Below, one piece after another: positions 1-11,500 of a stretch of 64,000 bases of DNA (position 1 is its first letter; each line of letters opens with the position of its first letter). The notes under the pieces were generated by a model. The model ran no database searches. It saw only the letters and a program-made list of their open reading frames with translations, and was not told the origin of the DNA. The position numbers were made by a program, and so were the translations under genes. The stretch comes from Prosapia bicincta (lineage: Eukaryota; Arthropoda; Insecta; Hemiptera; Cercopidae): the NCBI GenBank assembly GCA_036971475.1, contig JBAIZL010000001.1, forward strand, positions 101,461,850-101,525,849, read 5' to 3'.

Positions 1-1000
1 TGGTCCTTGGAGCCTGGGCTAGGCTGGTGGCTTACTCTAGGTGATACTCTTTACCAGCACTATATAAATATATACTCATTTATGGCAAAATATGTGAGAA
101 GAACGTGAATAGGATTTGAACCATTTCTGGTCCTTGGAGCCTGGGCTAGGCTGGTGGCTTACTCTAGGTGATACTCTTTACCAGCACTATATAAATATCT
201 ACTCATTTATGGCAAAATATGTGAGAAGAACGTGAATAGGACTTGAACCATTTCTGGTCCTTGGAGCCTGGGCTAGGCTGGTGGCTTACTCTAGGTGATA
301 CTCTTTACCAGCACTATATAAATATCTACTCATTTATGGCAAAATATGTGAGAAGAACGTGAATAGGATTTGAACCATTTCTGGTCCTTGGAGCCTGGGC
401 TAGGCTGGTGGCTTACTCTAGGTGATACTCTTTACCAGCACTATATAAATATCTACTCATTTATGGCAAAATATGTGAGAAGAACGTGAATAGGACTTGA
501 ACCATTTCTGGTCCTTGGAGCCTGGGCTAGGCTGGTGGCTTACTCTAGGTGATACTATTTACCAGCACTATATAAATATCTACTCCTTTATGGTGAAGGA
601 TGTGAGAAGAACGTGAGTAGGACTTGAACCCTTTCTGGTCCTTGGAACCTGGGTTAGGCTGGTGGCTTACTCTAAGTGATACTCTTTACCAGCATTATAA
701 ATATCTACCCTTTTATGGAGAATGATGAGAGACAAACGTGAGTAGGCTTTGGACCTATTCTGGTCCTTGAATACTGGTTTAGGCTGATGGCTTACTCTAA
801 CTAAATATCTGTGCTGACACGATATAAACATTTTCTTATTTATGAAAAAAATGCGAAAAGAACATATGAAGGACATGCACCTTTTCTAGTACTTGAAAAG
901 GACTAGGCTACCTTGCTTGTAGTGATACTCCCTGCTTAGATCATATAAAAATCGACTCCGTCATGGCGAGGGATGTGAGAAGACATGTGAGTAGAACATG
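1..1000. repeat. 127-bp tandem repeat array (right end)
   Basis: Monomers begin with TGGTCCTTGGAGCCTGGG at 1, 128, 255, 382, 509 and 636, a constant 127-bp step. The next copies start near 761 (125 bp later) and 887 and are increasingly diverged. The first five copies differ at only a few positions, for example GGATTTGAACC versus GGACTTGAACC. The copies after about 640 carry many substitutions, and the array fades out by about 1000. The window starts inside the array, so its left end and total length are unknown. No transposon ends or open frames are associated with it. Confidence 0.95.
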
Positions 1001-2270
1001 TAACGAATAGTATACTGTAATTTGGATTTCTAAGTTTTTAAACGAAAATTATTATTTGTAGAAAGTAGATGTAGAACTGTTTGGATTAGTAAGTAGGCAT
1101 TTATCATTATTGCTTTGCAATAATGAAAACTGCGTTTCTTTTATTGATGACCGAGTTAACGATTTCACACATTGATTAGATTCGTAACATTAAGGGATGC
1201 AGTTAGGGTAGTAATGAGGAAGTAATGGTCATACGGAGAAAGTCTATTCGTCCATCCTCTATGTTGTGTGGTATTCTATTTGGATAACAATATGAATACC
1301 TTGCAGCGTGTTTCTCTTGTTTGACGAGATTTAATATTTTAAAATACAATTTTATTGGAAATACTTGTACCGTATATTTATCTATTCCCATGAACGTAGA
1401 CTGCAGAGAACTAGTATTTATGGCACTGTTACAACGAAATTTTAATTTACTACTAATAAAGCCTTTTTTTACTATGTATGTCCATAAGACTGAGTACCTT
1501 ACACATATTTTTGTAATATTTCTGAAACGTTTACCTAATGACAATACTTAACATAGTGGAAAACGGCGCTTACCTATTATACGGAGGGCGCTTATTATAC
1601 ATCACGCTGCGGTGGTTAGGTTATCATAAATATGCTACTATTACTTTCTCTGTTATATTATGAATCGAACTTCCTATAAGCCTTACTTTCGGGGAAAAAA
1701 ATACCGGCGTAAAGGAAAAGTAACGCCGGGAGAATCTTGCCTCAACATTGTATTCGGTGTCTTCTAGTCAACAGAGCAGCATTTTATAGTCAAAGCCCTG
1801 AACCGTGATTCAAAAGCTTGACCACTAAAAGTTTTTAAAAAAATCGAACCCGGAAGAGCAATTACAAAAAGTAACACATTTACGATGCCTAATCTAACCT
1901 CCGTATCACGCTGTGTAATATTGGCATCCGTATATACGTAAGTACCTGGAAAACTTTCAAAGTTTCCATTTAAGGAAAGAAGTAAACATTAGGCTTGAAA
2001 AATTCATTGGAAATTAGGCAGGCAGGAGGTAGGAAAATTCATTATTCCGCATTGAAAAACGGAAAACTCTTTCAACTGAGAACATCATGAGCTCGTATTT
2101 CTTTCGTCCATTAACTTATTAAAATCAACAGATTTCCGGTCATGAACTTTATAATCCTTGCGTAAAGTAAATCTACGTACAGTCTGTTTACATTAAACTT
2201 GTCAGCAGACAGTTTGTAGCGTGTAATCGGATAAGTGAAGGTAATGACATGCAGTGGCGGGGAAGGGAGC
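1001..2270. other. AT-rich unique DNA, no gene recognised
   Basis: No recognisable coding region was found. Open frames of 76-113 codons overlap on both strands at 1203-1551, which is typical of chance in AT-rich DNA, and neither translation resembles a known family. A perfect 7-bp stem, CCGGCGT at 1704-1710 with ACGCCGG at 1723-1729, encloses a 12-nt A-rich loop but has no poly-T tract or other context that would give it a role. Confidence 0.6.
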
Positions 2271-2314
2271 GTTGCTAGGCAACGGATATGTGATTAAATG
2301 TTGATGTGACGTCA
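2271..2314. promoter_or_regulatory. Possible RFX X-box plus CRE cluster
   Basis: GTTGCTAGGCAAC at 2271-2283 matches the two-half-site palindromic X-box bound by RFX factors (GTTGCY, short spacer, RGCAAC). A perfect CRE palindrome, TGACGTCA, lies at 2307-2314, and an E-box, CACGTG, at 2395-2400. RFX sites are known in insect cilia-gene promoters, and CRE sites bind CREB/ATF-type bZIP factors. That this is a functional promoter or enhancer is inference from motif clustering. No gene start was recognised beside it, and single motifs of this length also occur by chance. Confidence 0.3.
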
Positions 2315-4769
2315 TTTCATAAGACTAAGTAATTGTTCCTTGCCGGGCTTAGTAAGAGCTAATTTTAAATTCAGTTTAATAGGGTTGTAAACTCCACGTG
2401 AAGTCGTGGCACGTTAATGTATTTGAGTGACCTGTTCGCGTTTTTGCAACCACAAATATTTATTTAACAAGTTGATCCGTGTTATATGAATCTTATTTGG
2501 TTGCACGCTGTAAAATTTAAAATGTGTTGTTCATAATCAAAATAACTTGCCACATATTACACGTTGTTACGTGTAGATTGATAGATTACAGTACATTAGT
2601 TAACTTATTTACATGTTAAGGAAATTTAATTAATCATGGTCTATAATTGTAGGAATATAACATATGTTTTGCATTTTACAAACAGGTTTTGCAATTGCAT
2701 TTGTACAGTGTGATTTAGCTGAACCTTATCTAACAGGGAATGTGTTATATCTATGCTAACTAAATCATATAAAAAAGAAAATAATTTTCCAGTCTAGTCG
2801 AGTTATATTTCTGTTAGCATGTTTAGCATAGTAACGTTTTTGCTAATTTCTACCTTGTTTTTGTGTTTCCTTTAACAATTTTTCTTACATTATACTTGTT
2901 AACAAGAAATTATTTGTATTTTGTGACTTGTTATATAAATTCAAATTAACAACTGTCAACCCTTTGTGCTAATATTGTAACTATTTTTGTATTATTATAA
3001 TTTAACGAGTTTATTTATTATTATTACGAATATTCCTTACAGTATGCACGGCACGTCTTATCTTTCCGATACCCCTAATCCAGCCCAATACAAAAACCCT
3101 GCTTCGACAGTCCTGCCTGCAGCCAGTGTCGCGGTGACAGGCGCTGTAAAGCCTCAAGGACCAACAAACCTCTTTCTCTGACTGACTTTTTATTGGTCGC
3201 GTGGATGACTATTGTCTTTCACTGTCATTTACAAAAAATCTATAAAGTACTTGGTTTGTTTAAATACAATTTTCACTAGTATTTTTAATTTTTAAAAATT
3301 TGAAAATAAAAAAATTGTAATTACTTACATTTCACACGCCAATCATTTGTTTACATAAAAATAATTAAAAAGTAGGCTATAAAAATTATTAATAAATAAA
3401 ATACAAGAAATCTCTCTGCTTGAAAAATAATATAAAATTAGGCATACATGTAGAAAGTTTGTAATTTGTTATTGGAAGCAGAAAGAGGGTTTTCCTCCAT
3501 AGTTTCTTGTATTACTGATAAGGGTGATATGTTTTACCTAATTGTAATCTTCCCTTAAATAAACTATTTGGTAACGCTGTATTCATATTACAAATGTTTT
3601 CATAAGCATAACATCGATTATCCTAAACTTAATTTATTTTTCCATACTTCTTCAAAGTCATTATACTTAACGTCTGTTTTTAGCGACTGAAGAGTTTTAA
3701 GGTATTTTTCCTTTCAGTGTTCAATTTATACTATAGGTCGCAGAACGAACAGCCTAGAAAGTTTTAGACGCTCTATTTGTTGGTTTCACAGTGGTTGACA
3801 AGAATGTGCCAATAGCTAGCTGCCATAATATTGCGGTAAGAATATATTTTACTGTGAGTTTTTCGTTCTGTAAATATTTTACAACATTTTGAAACAACTT
3901 ACATGCTACTGTACCGATCGAGAGAATAAAATTTCACTCGTTTAATTTTATTGGTGAATATAATTTTTTCTTAGTCTCGTCATTCTAAATACTACAACTT
4001 TGGTACTACAATTTTGGGTTTCCGAATGTCATAGGTAAAATAATTGTTTTTAATATACTATTTTGTTTTTAAATAGATTATTTTGAGCTTACACTCTAAC
4101 GTGAGGACAACCCGTTGTCAATATTGCCGTTTTTAACATCCGCAGGAGGTTTAATTGCCTTATCTTATGTCTTAGTGAAGATCACCTTTCCTTCAAAGAA
4201 AGTATTTATATTAAACTAATAATTGTCTGCCATCGCTAATCCTTCAGTATCAACCACCTGCTTGCTTGTCTCGCGCTCCACACATCTGCGCCAGCCTACC
4301 TTCTACACAATTCTCAAAAAATAACCGAGTGGAGCTTAAAACTGACCGTAGCACCACACAACAAGTGCGTCAGCTACAACAACTCTTGAAATCTCTGAAA
4401 CAAAATTATAAAAATCCTTAACCTAGGAGAACAAATTAAGTTGAAGTAAACGAACACAAATAATTAATATTTAAGAATAATATAATAGTCGAGTGATACT
4501 AAACATGACCTAATGTTGTTATGCATCATTATTAACTACAACTATTTTTAACTATTAATGCTGGTTAAAGCCAATATTTGTGTACTATTTTTACTGCTGA
4601 GGTGGGTAAGAATTTTTTAAAAATTCGATCTTGTTTCCAACTATAGTTATTTTCAGTTCAATTATTTAAATTTAAATTTTCCAATAAAATTTAGTTTCCA
4701 AACTCTCATTTAGTGCTAAGCGACGGTGGCAGTTAACCAATGTTTTAATGTAAGCTATTCTATCATAAA
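2315..4769. other. AT-rich unique DNA with one exon-like patch
   Basis: Mostly AT-rich, non-coding-looking sequence. The one contrast in composition is the GC-richer patch at about 3042-3180, listed separately. Another locally GC-richer stretch at about 4230-4400 has no sustained open frame. No RNA gene or element end was recognised. Confidence 0.5.
2987..3181 (+). other. Small ORF or possible terminal exon, unrecognised
   Basis: A 64-codon frame is open here, and its distal part (from about 3042) is clearly GC-richer than its flanks. An acceptor-like TTCCTTACAG ends at about 3042, just before an in-frame ATG. From that ATG (MHGTSYLSDTPNPAQY...) the peptide is rich in Pro, Ala, Ser and Thr and ends at TGA 3179-3181. 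The peptide matches no family I know, and no matching upstream exon or donor site was identified. It could be a last exon, a fragment of an old element, or chance. Reading the acceptor as real is inference. Confidence 0.15.
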
Positions 4770-5083
4770 GGGGCGTATCCAGGGGAGCACAGGGATCACA
4801 TGCCCCAAACCAAATATTTCAGTAGAAAACACTAATCAATGAAAAACATTTATTCTACTCTATCAATACTGAGAAGTAAAAGATTACTAAAATAGCTCAT
4901 TTTTACAAAATGTATTTTATAGCTTAGTAAACCTTATGTTTTAGCAAAACAGATTCTCGACTACCCAACAATTGTGTAATTATAAGTGCCAAAATAGCAT
5001 AAAATATTATTTCTAGAGAAAAACGTGTTCAAAAGCCCCCCTGAACCGTGCCCCTTCCAATACATCATCTTGGCTATCCCCTG
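4770..5083. mobile_element. Decayed non-autonomous element with GGGGCGTATCCAGGGG-type ends
   Basis: The left edge reads GGGGCGTATCCAGGGG, and the right edge, read on the minus strand, starts GGGGATAGCCAAGATG. The two form imperfect terminal inverted repeats about 314 bp apart. Just inside are G/C-run segments (CATGCCCC on the left; AGCCCCCCTGAACCGTGCCCC on the right, positions about 5034-5054) around an AT-rich core. This layout is common in short, old non-autonomous DNA elements of animals. No target-site duplication was seen, and the superfamily cannot be assigned. Confidence 0.4.
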
Positions 5084-8000
5084 CATCTCATTGTAATGTA
5101 ACTAAGTTTAAAGAACTTTAATCAAGCGATAAACACTATTTTAACTTTCACCAATTACTATGTGTTAAAATATTACAGCTTAAACATTTTTTTAAAATAT
5201 ATTTTACTCAAATATAACTACAGCGTATTTATGAGTATTTTTGAGTAAAATATTTATTAGAAATTTAAAAAACAAAAAGTACTGTACTCCTAACATTTAG
5301 AAGCAATCGTGTTATGTTTTTCTGATTATACAATTAGCAACGTCCTATGGAAGCTGGTGTGTCTCGGGAGGGTGTGGGAACGTATTCCAACTTATTGCTA
5401 ATAGTTGATACCTTAGTACCTTTCGGATGTGAATCTTGTCAAATAGCATGAGTTTAAGCACCTTTACTTGAGTTTTATGTACCAAGACCTCTACTTAGAT
5501 CGTAAAAGTGAGAGTGTCTCCTCGTCAAAGGGAAGTAATAGTTGTTTCACGTACAATTTTGTAGTGTATCATTTTTGTCCAGTATTTTTCCTTAACATAC
5601 AATTAAAATTTGAATAAAAATATCATGGAATCATAATTTTCCCATTACCACCATGCCGCGAGTTAAAATGTTTCATTGCCGCAGTCGCACAGTGTTTATG
5701 TAATTTCACGTAAGTTTCTTATGCGCCATGAAACCTGAAAACAATTTTTAAAAAACCGTTGTTTGTCTCCCTCTACTAGCTATATAATTAAAAGTCGAAT
5801 TTTAGACATGCAGTTAAGTCAAACCGTTATTTGTTAATAAGGCTGTTTATCTTTATTGCCGAAATTGGCAGAAAACCCGTTTAACGTTTAACAGTAGTCT
5901 TTATTACACATAAACGGAGTATATACGTTACCGGCCGTATCTAAATTGCTTATCAAAATGTGGTGGAGATTTTAATTTCAGATATGGCGGCTCTAAACTA
6001 CTTTGCTCCGTCTGTTGCGACGCGGTGCAAGTGTTTAGACTGCTGAAAGCACGACACCATTAGACTATTATACCAACAAGGAGTCAAGGTGTTTTGGCGG
6101 ATTAAATGTGCGACTGTTTGACTTCAAACCAGTGGAAGTTTTTTTTTCTAAACACAGTTTCGAAAAGGGATTGTCGATACAGGTTTATAACATTCGTCGG
6201 TTAAAATCAGCTTGCTAAGTAGAGCGTGGTCTTAAATTTTAACAGTTCAGGTGTTGCAATTGTTGTTACATAGGTGTAAAAGGTAGAAACTATCACTGAC
6301 TAGGATAAAGCAAGAAATAGGCCTACTTTTTCTTCGGGGACGTGAGCCATCACAGGTAATTTTAAAGTTCCCCTATGTTACCTGTTATGGAGTTTAATGT
6401 CATTACCTAAAAACATCCACTGCAGCAGGGAAGAGTCACGCTGGGTCTGCGGCGCGGTCGGTTAAACTCAAACCGTTTACGTCAAAATGCATAGCCTAAC
6501 ATTATTTTCTGGTATTGGAAACTAAATCCGATGTAAAAATTCCCGATAGGTATCATTATGTTCAGTTTTGTCTTAGTTTTCATACTGTGAAATGCGTTTC
6601 TATTAATTGTTGTTGAAAGTCGACAAATGGCGTCCTAAACATGACAAAACCCTTACTACTTTTTGACGGTAAGTTACATTTGTTTTTTTCTTTAAATAAT
6701 TAAGTCCTAAAATTAAAGGTAGTATCTAATAATTAGTTTTAAAGTAAACATTCGTAAAACAAACTTTTGATATGATTAAACATGAATTTAACTCAAGTTA
6801 TTGGTACGGACGTGTCTATTATAAACTATGCAGAAACAAACCAAAGTGATACTGGACAGGTTTTTTTGTCCTTGTGTTACAATAGGTTACAGGATAAGTA
6901 ATACATATTACATATGCATTTATTATGTTTATCTGTTGACAAATAAGTAATAGTGTCTCCAGGAATAAACTTTATCTTTTGCCCACATAAATTTTCAGAT
7001 TTCCTAGCTCACGCACCAATTAATTTTTTGAATTACCTACTAACGTTAGACCACATAATGGTAAATATCGTGTCCTATTTATAAAATATAATACTCTTTT
7101 GTTGATTTTACTCATGTGGCTCAGGCACTGAATGTTCGTTTCTATTTCACACGAAAATACGATGTCCGAACGGGAAAAGAAATTCGCCAACACGTACGTC
7201 AAGAGTAGCACTGCACGCGGATGCCACAATCCTCTGACAATTGCTAATTTCTCTCTGAAGGAATATACTGAGATGGACTATTGGACGTGGTTCCACGTCA
7301 TCCTCGTGTAGTCCCGGTGTCTTGGTACATGAATCGCGTCTACCGCAGTATGTCTTAATTTTATATGTATTTACAATTCTTTCTTATTCTTCGTTGGTAA
7401 TGAGTAATCACGCTGGTTGATTACAATAAAACTCCATAAAACTAGTTTGATTTTCTACAAAGAAATATAAATACAATAGGTAAATCTACAGCGAGCATGC
7501 AGGAGACACACATGATGTCGAATAGTGGTGACTTGAAAACAACTGGAGATGCAATTACCTATTCTTTTATACTGTACGTGCTATATGATCGTGCCTAGAG
7601 TGGTAGAAGTTTATTGTTTCAGATAAATTATCAATAACATTCGATACATTATAAATGACTTGCAGGAACTAATATTTTAAAAGTAGACATTATTACTAAA
7701 TTGTATGGTTTTCGATTGTTCTAGAGAACCACTTTCATCGAGGATGGTAATTGAAAAAGTGCAGGTAGTGGTTCAGGCATTCTTCAATACGCTATATGAG
7801 GATGTGTTTTGAATAAACATTAATATCAAACTACTTTACGTTCCTCCTAACCAAACTACACATTAGCAAAGTACCTTTTCCTAGTATCAGGTCTAATACC
7901 AAGCCAACATGGTGCCATGCTAGTACTCGCAATCAGTGTTTTATGATTAACGCTGCATTTCCACGGATGTCAAGCCTATGACCAAGTCATCTTCCTATCT

Positions 8001-8573
8001 GACTGAGTCTCTAAGATTAAACAATACGATCGAAAACGTTTAGTTTAAGTAAGCTGTTTTCTAAATAGAGAATAAATATATGTTCATATCTGTTTGAATA
8101 TTACTTTTATATTGTTATTATTTTTTTAATATCAGAGTTTTTGGTTATTTCAACATTTAACGTAAAATACTTCAATAACACCTTTTAATCAATAAGATTT
8201 CAGCAAAATATTTTATTAACACGGCAAGAGATAAAAATAAATTAGTAGTCTACTATGTTAATCACAAATGTTTACGTAATATTATGCTAAAAATTATATT
8301 TTTATTTTGTTCGTTTATTTTTTAGTGCTAGGACGACCACTTTGGGTGAATATTTTCGCCTATGAAAAATCAGATAGAAACAAACAAAGAATATAAGTAG
8401 TATTAATCCTGGAAATAAGAAATTGAGACGCAAACCTCCTCTGGCTAAGGAAAAAAAGTGATATTTATGACACCACAGAGGGATGTCATACACCGGTGAA
8501 CCAGGGTGTAGAGAAGTGTCTACCGTCTTTTCCATCGAAAAAGATTATATATTTTATCAATTCAAAAAGTCAA
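5084..8573. other. Unique DNA, no gene recognised
   Basis: No convincing gene. A GC-richer patch follows an acceptor-like TTTTAATTTCAG ending at about 5981. It has a 22-codon-scale frame starting ATGGCGGCTC at 5984 and, in another frame, about 35 open codons ending near 6063, but neither is recognisable. Another GC-richer patch at about 6420-6480 has no open frame. A 77-codon minus-strand frame at 8302-8535 includes a hydrophobic stretch that could span a membrane, but it sits against the satellite edge and resembles nothing known. Confidence 0.5.
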
Positions 8574-11500
8574 TTCGTTTCCAGTAAGAAGACCATTTGT
8601 TGTTAGTATTAGAGCTAATTCGTTACCAGTAATAGAGCACATTCGCTGCCAGCAAGACAATAATTCATTGCCAGGTAGAGTCCATTATTTTTCAGTAGGA
8701 AAATCCATTTGCTGCCGGTAAAGAGTGAATTCGTGGTGAGGAAGAAATTCAATTCGTTGACTGTAGTAGAACCATTCGTTCCCTGTAGAGTCAACTCGAT
8801 GCCAGGAAGCGAGTACATTCGTTGCCAGTAGTAGAGCTAATTCGTTGCCAGAAATAGAAACCATTAGTTCGAGTAAGTTAGTCCATTCGTTGCCAGAAAG
8901 ATGCTCCATTCGTTTCCTGTATAGTCAAATCGTTGCCAGGAAGCGAGTACATTCGTTGCCAGTAGTAGAGCAAATTCGTTGCCAGAAATAGAAACCATTA
9001 TTTTCCAGTAAGTGAGTCCATTCGTTACCAGAATGATGCTCCATTCGTTTCCTGTAGAGTCAACTCGTTGCCAGGAAGCGAGTACATTCGTTGCCAGTAG
9101 TAGAGCTAATTCGTTGCCAGAAATAGAAACCATTAGTTTCCAGTAAGTTAGTCCATTCGTTGCCAGAAAGAGGTTCCATTCGTTTCCTGTAGAGTCAACT
9201 CGTTGCCAGGAAGCGAGTACATTCGTTGCCAGTAGTAGAGCTAATTCGTTGCCAGAAATAGAGTTCATTATTTTCCAGCAAGTTAGTCCATTCGTTGCCA
9301 GAAAGATGCTCCATTCGTTTCCTGTAGAGTCAACTCATTGCCAGGAAGCGAGTACATTCGTTGCCAGTAGTAGAGCTAATTCGTTGCCAGAAATGGAAAC
9401 CATTAGTTTCCAGTAAGTCAGTCCATTCGTTGCCAGAAAGAGGTTCCATTCCTTTCCTGTAGAGTCAATTCCTTGTCAGGAAGCGAGTACATTCGTTGCC
9501 AGAAAAAGGATCCATTCGTTCCCTGTAGAGTAAACTCGTTGCCAGGAAGCGAGTACATTCGTTGCCAGTAGTAGAGCTAATTCGTTGCCAGAAATAGAAA
9601 CCATTAGTTTCCCATAAGTTAGTCCATTCGTTGCCAGAAAGAAGCTCCATTCGTTTCCTGTAGAGTCTACTCGTTGCCATGAAGCGAGTACATTCGTTGC
9701 CAGTAGTAGAGCTAATTCGTTGCCAGAAATAGAAACCATTAGTTTTCAGCAAATTAGTCCATTCGTTGCCAGAAAGGGGTTCCATTTGTTTCCTGTAGAG
9801 TCAACTCGTTGCCAGGTAGCGAGTACATTCGTTGCCAGTAGTAGAGCTAACTCGTTGCCAGAAATTGAGTTCATTATTTTCCAGCAAGTTAGTCCATTCG
9901 TTGCCAGAAAGATGCTCCATTCGTTTCCTGTGGTGTCAACTCGTTGCCAGGAAGCGAGTACATTCGTTGCCAGTAGTAGAGCTAATTCGTTGCCAGAAAT
10001 AGAAACCATTATTTTCCAGTAAGTTAGTCCATTCGTTGCCAGAAAGAGGTTCCATTCGTTTCCTGTAGAGTAAACTCGTTGCCTGGATGTGAGTACATTC
10101 GTTGCCAGTAGTAGAGCTAATTCGTTGCCAGAAATAGAAGACATTAGTTTCCAGTAAGTTATTCCATTCGTTGCCAGAAAGAGGTTCCATTCGTTTCATG
10201 TAGAGTCAACTCATTGCCAGGAAGCGAATACATTCGTTGCCAGTAGTAGAGCTAATTCGTTGCCTGAAATGGAAACCATTAGTTTCCAGTAAGTCAGTCC
10301 ATTCGTTGCCAGAAAGAGGTTCCATTCCTTTCCTGTAGAGTCAATTCCTTGTCAGGAAGCGAGTACATTCGTTGCCAGAAAAAGGATCCATTCGTTCCCT
10401 GTAGAGTAAACTCGTTGCCAGGAAGCGAGTACACTCGTTGCCAGTAGTAGAGCTAATTCGTTGCCAGAAATAGAAACCATTAGTTTCCCATAAGTTAGTC
10501 CATTCGTTGCCAGAAAGAAGCTCCATTCGTTTCCTGTAGAGTCTACTCGTTGCCATGAAGCGAGTACATTCGTTGCCAGTAGTAGAGCTAATTCGTTGCC
10601 AGAAATAGAAACCATTAGTTTTCAGCAAATTAGTCCATTCGTTGCCAGAAAGAGGTTCCATTTGTTTCCTGTAGAGTCAACTCGTTGCCAGGTAGCGAGT
10701 ACATTCGTTGCCAGTAGTAGAGCTAACTCGTTGCCAGAAATTGAGTTCATTATTTTCCAGCAAGTTAGTCCATTCGTTGCCAGAAAGATGCTCCATTCGT
10801 TTCCTGTGGTGTCAACTCGTTGCCAGGAAGCGAGTACATTCGTTGCCAGTAGTAGAGCTAATTCGTTGCCAGAAATAGAAACCATTATTTTCCAGTAAGT
10901 TAGTCCATTCGTTGCCAGAAAGAGGTTCCATTCGTTTCCTGTAGAGTAAACTCGTTGCCTGGATGTGAGTACATTCGTTGCCAGTAGTAGAGCTAATTCG
11001 TTGCCAGAAATAGAAGACATTAGTTTCCAGTAAGTTATTCCATTCGTTGCCAGAAAGAGGTTCCATTCGTTTCCTGTAGAGTCAACTCGTTGCCAGGAAG
11101 CGAGTACATTCGTTGCCAGTAGTAGAGCTAATTCGTTGCCTGAAATGGAAACCATTAGTTTCCAGTAAGTCAGTCCATTCGTTGCCAGAAAGAGGTTCCA
11201 TTCGTTTCCTGTAGAGTCAACTCATTGCCATGAAGCGAGTACATTCGTTGCCAGTAGTAGAGCTAATTCGTTGCCAGAAAGAGCTTCCGATCTTGCCCTG
11301 TAGAGTCAGATTGTTGCCAGGAAGCGAGTACATTCGTTGCCAGTAGTAGAGCTAATTAGTTGCCAGAAATAGAAACCATTAGTTTCCAGTAAGTTAGTCC
11401 ATTCGTTGCCAGAAAGAGGTTCCATTCGTTTCCTGTAGAGTCAACTCGTTGCCAGGAAGCGAGTACATTCGTTGCCAGTAGTAGAGCTAATTCGTTGCCA

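Noticed and set aside
100..130. tRNA T-arm-like GGTTCAAATCC in each 127-bp monomer (minus strand), suggesting a tRNA-derived SINE
   Set aside because: The five-base T-stem does not pair fully and no convincing A-box lies upstream, so a SINE origin is not supported.
1203..1551. Overlapping 113-codon (minus) and 76-codon (plus) frames
   Set aside because: Both strands are open at once in AT-rich DNA, and neither peptide has a recognisable motif.
1840..1870. tRNA-like B-box (GGGTTCGA) on the minus strand
   Set aside because: No A-box at the proper distance, no acceptor or anticodon stems, and a T-rich tract follows immediately.
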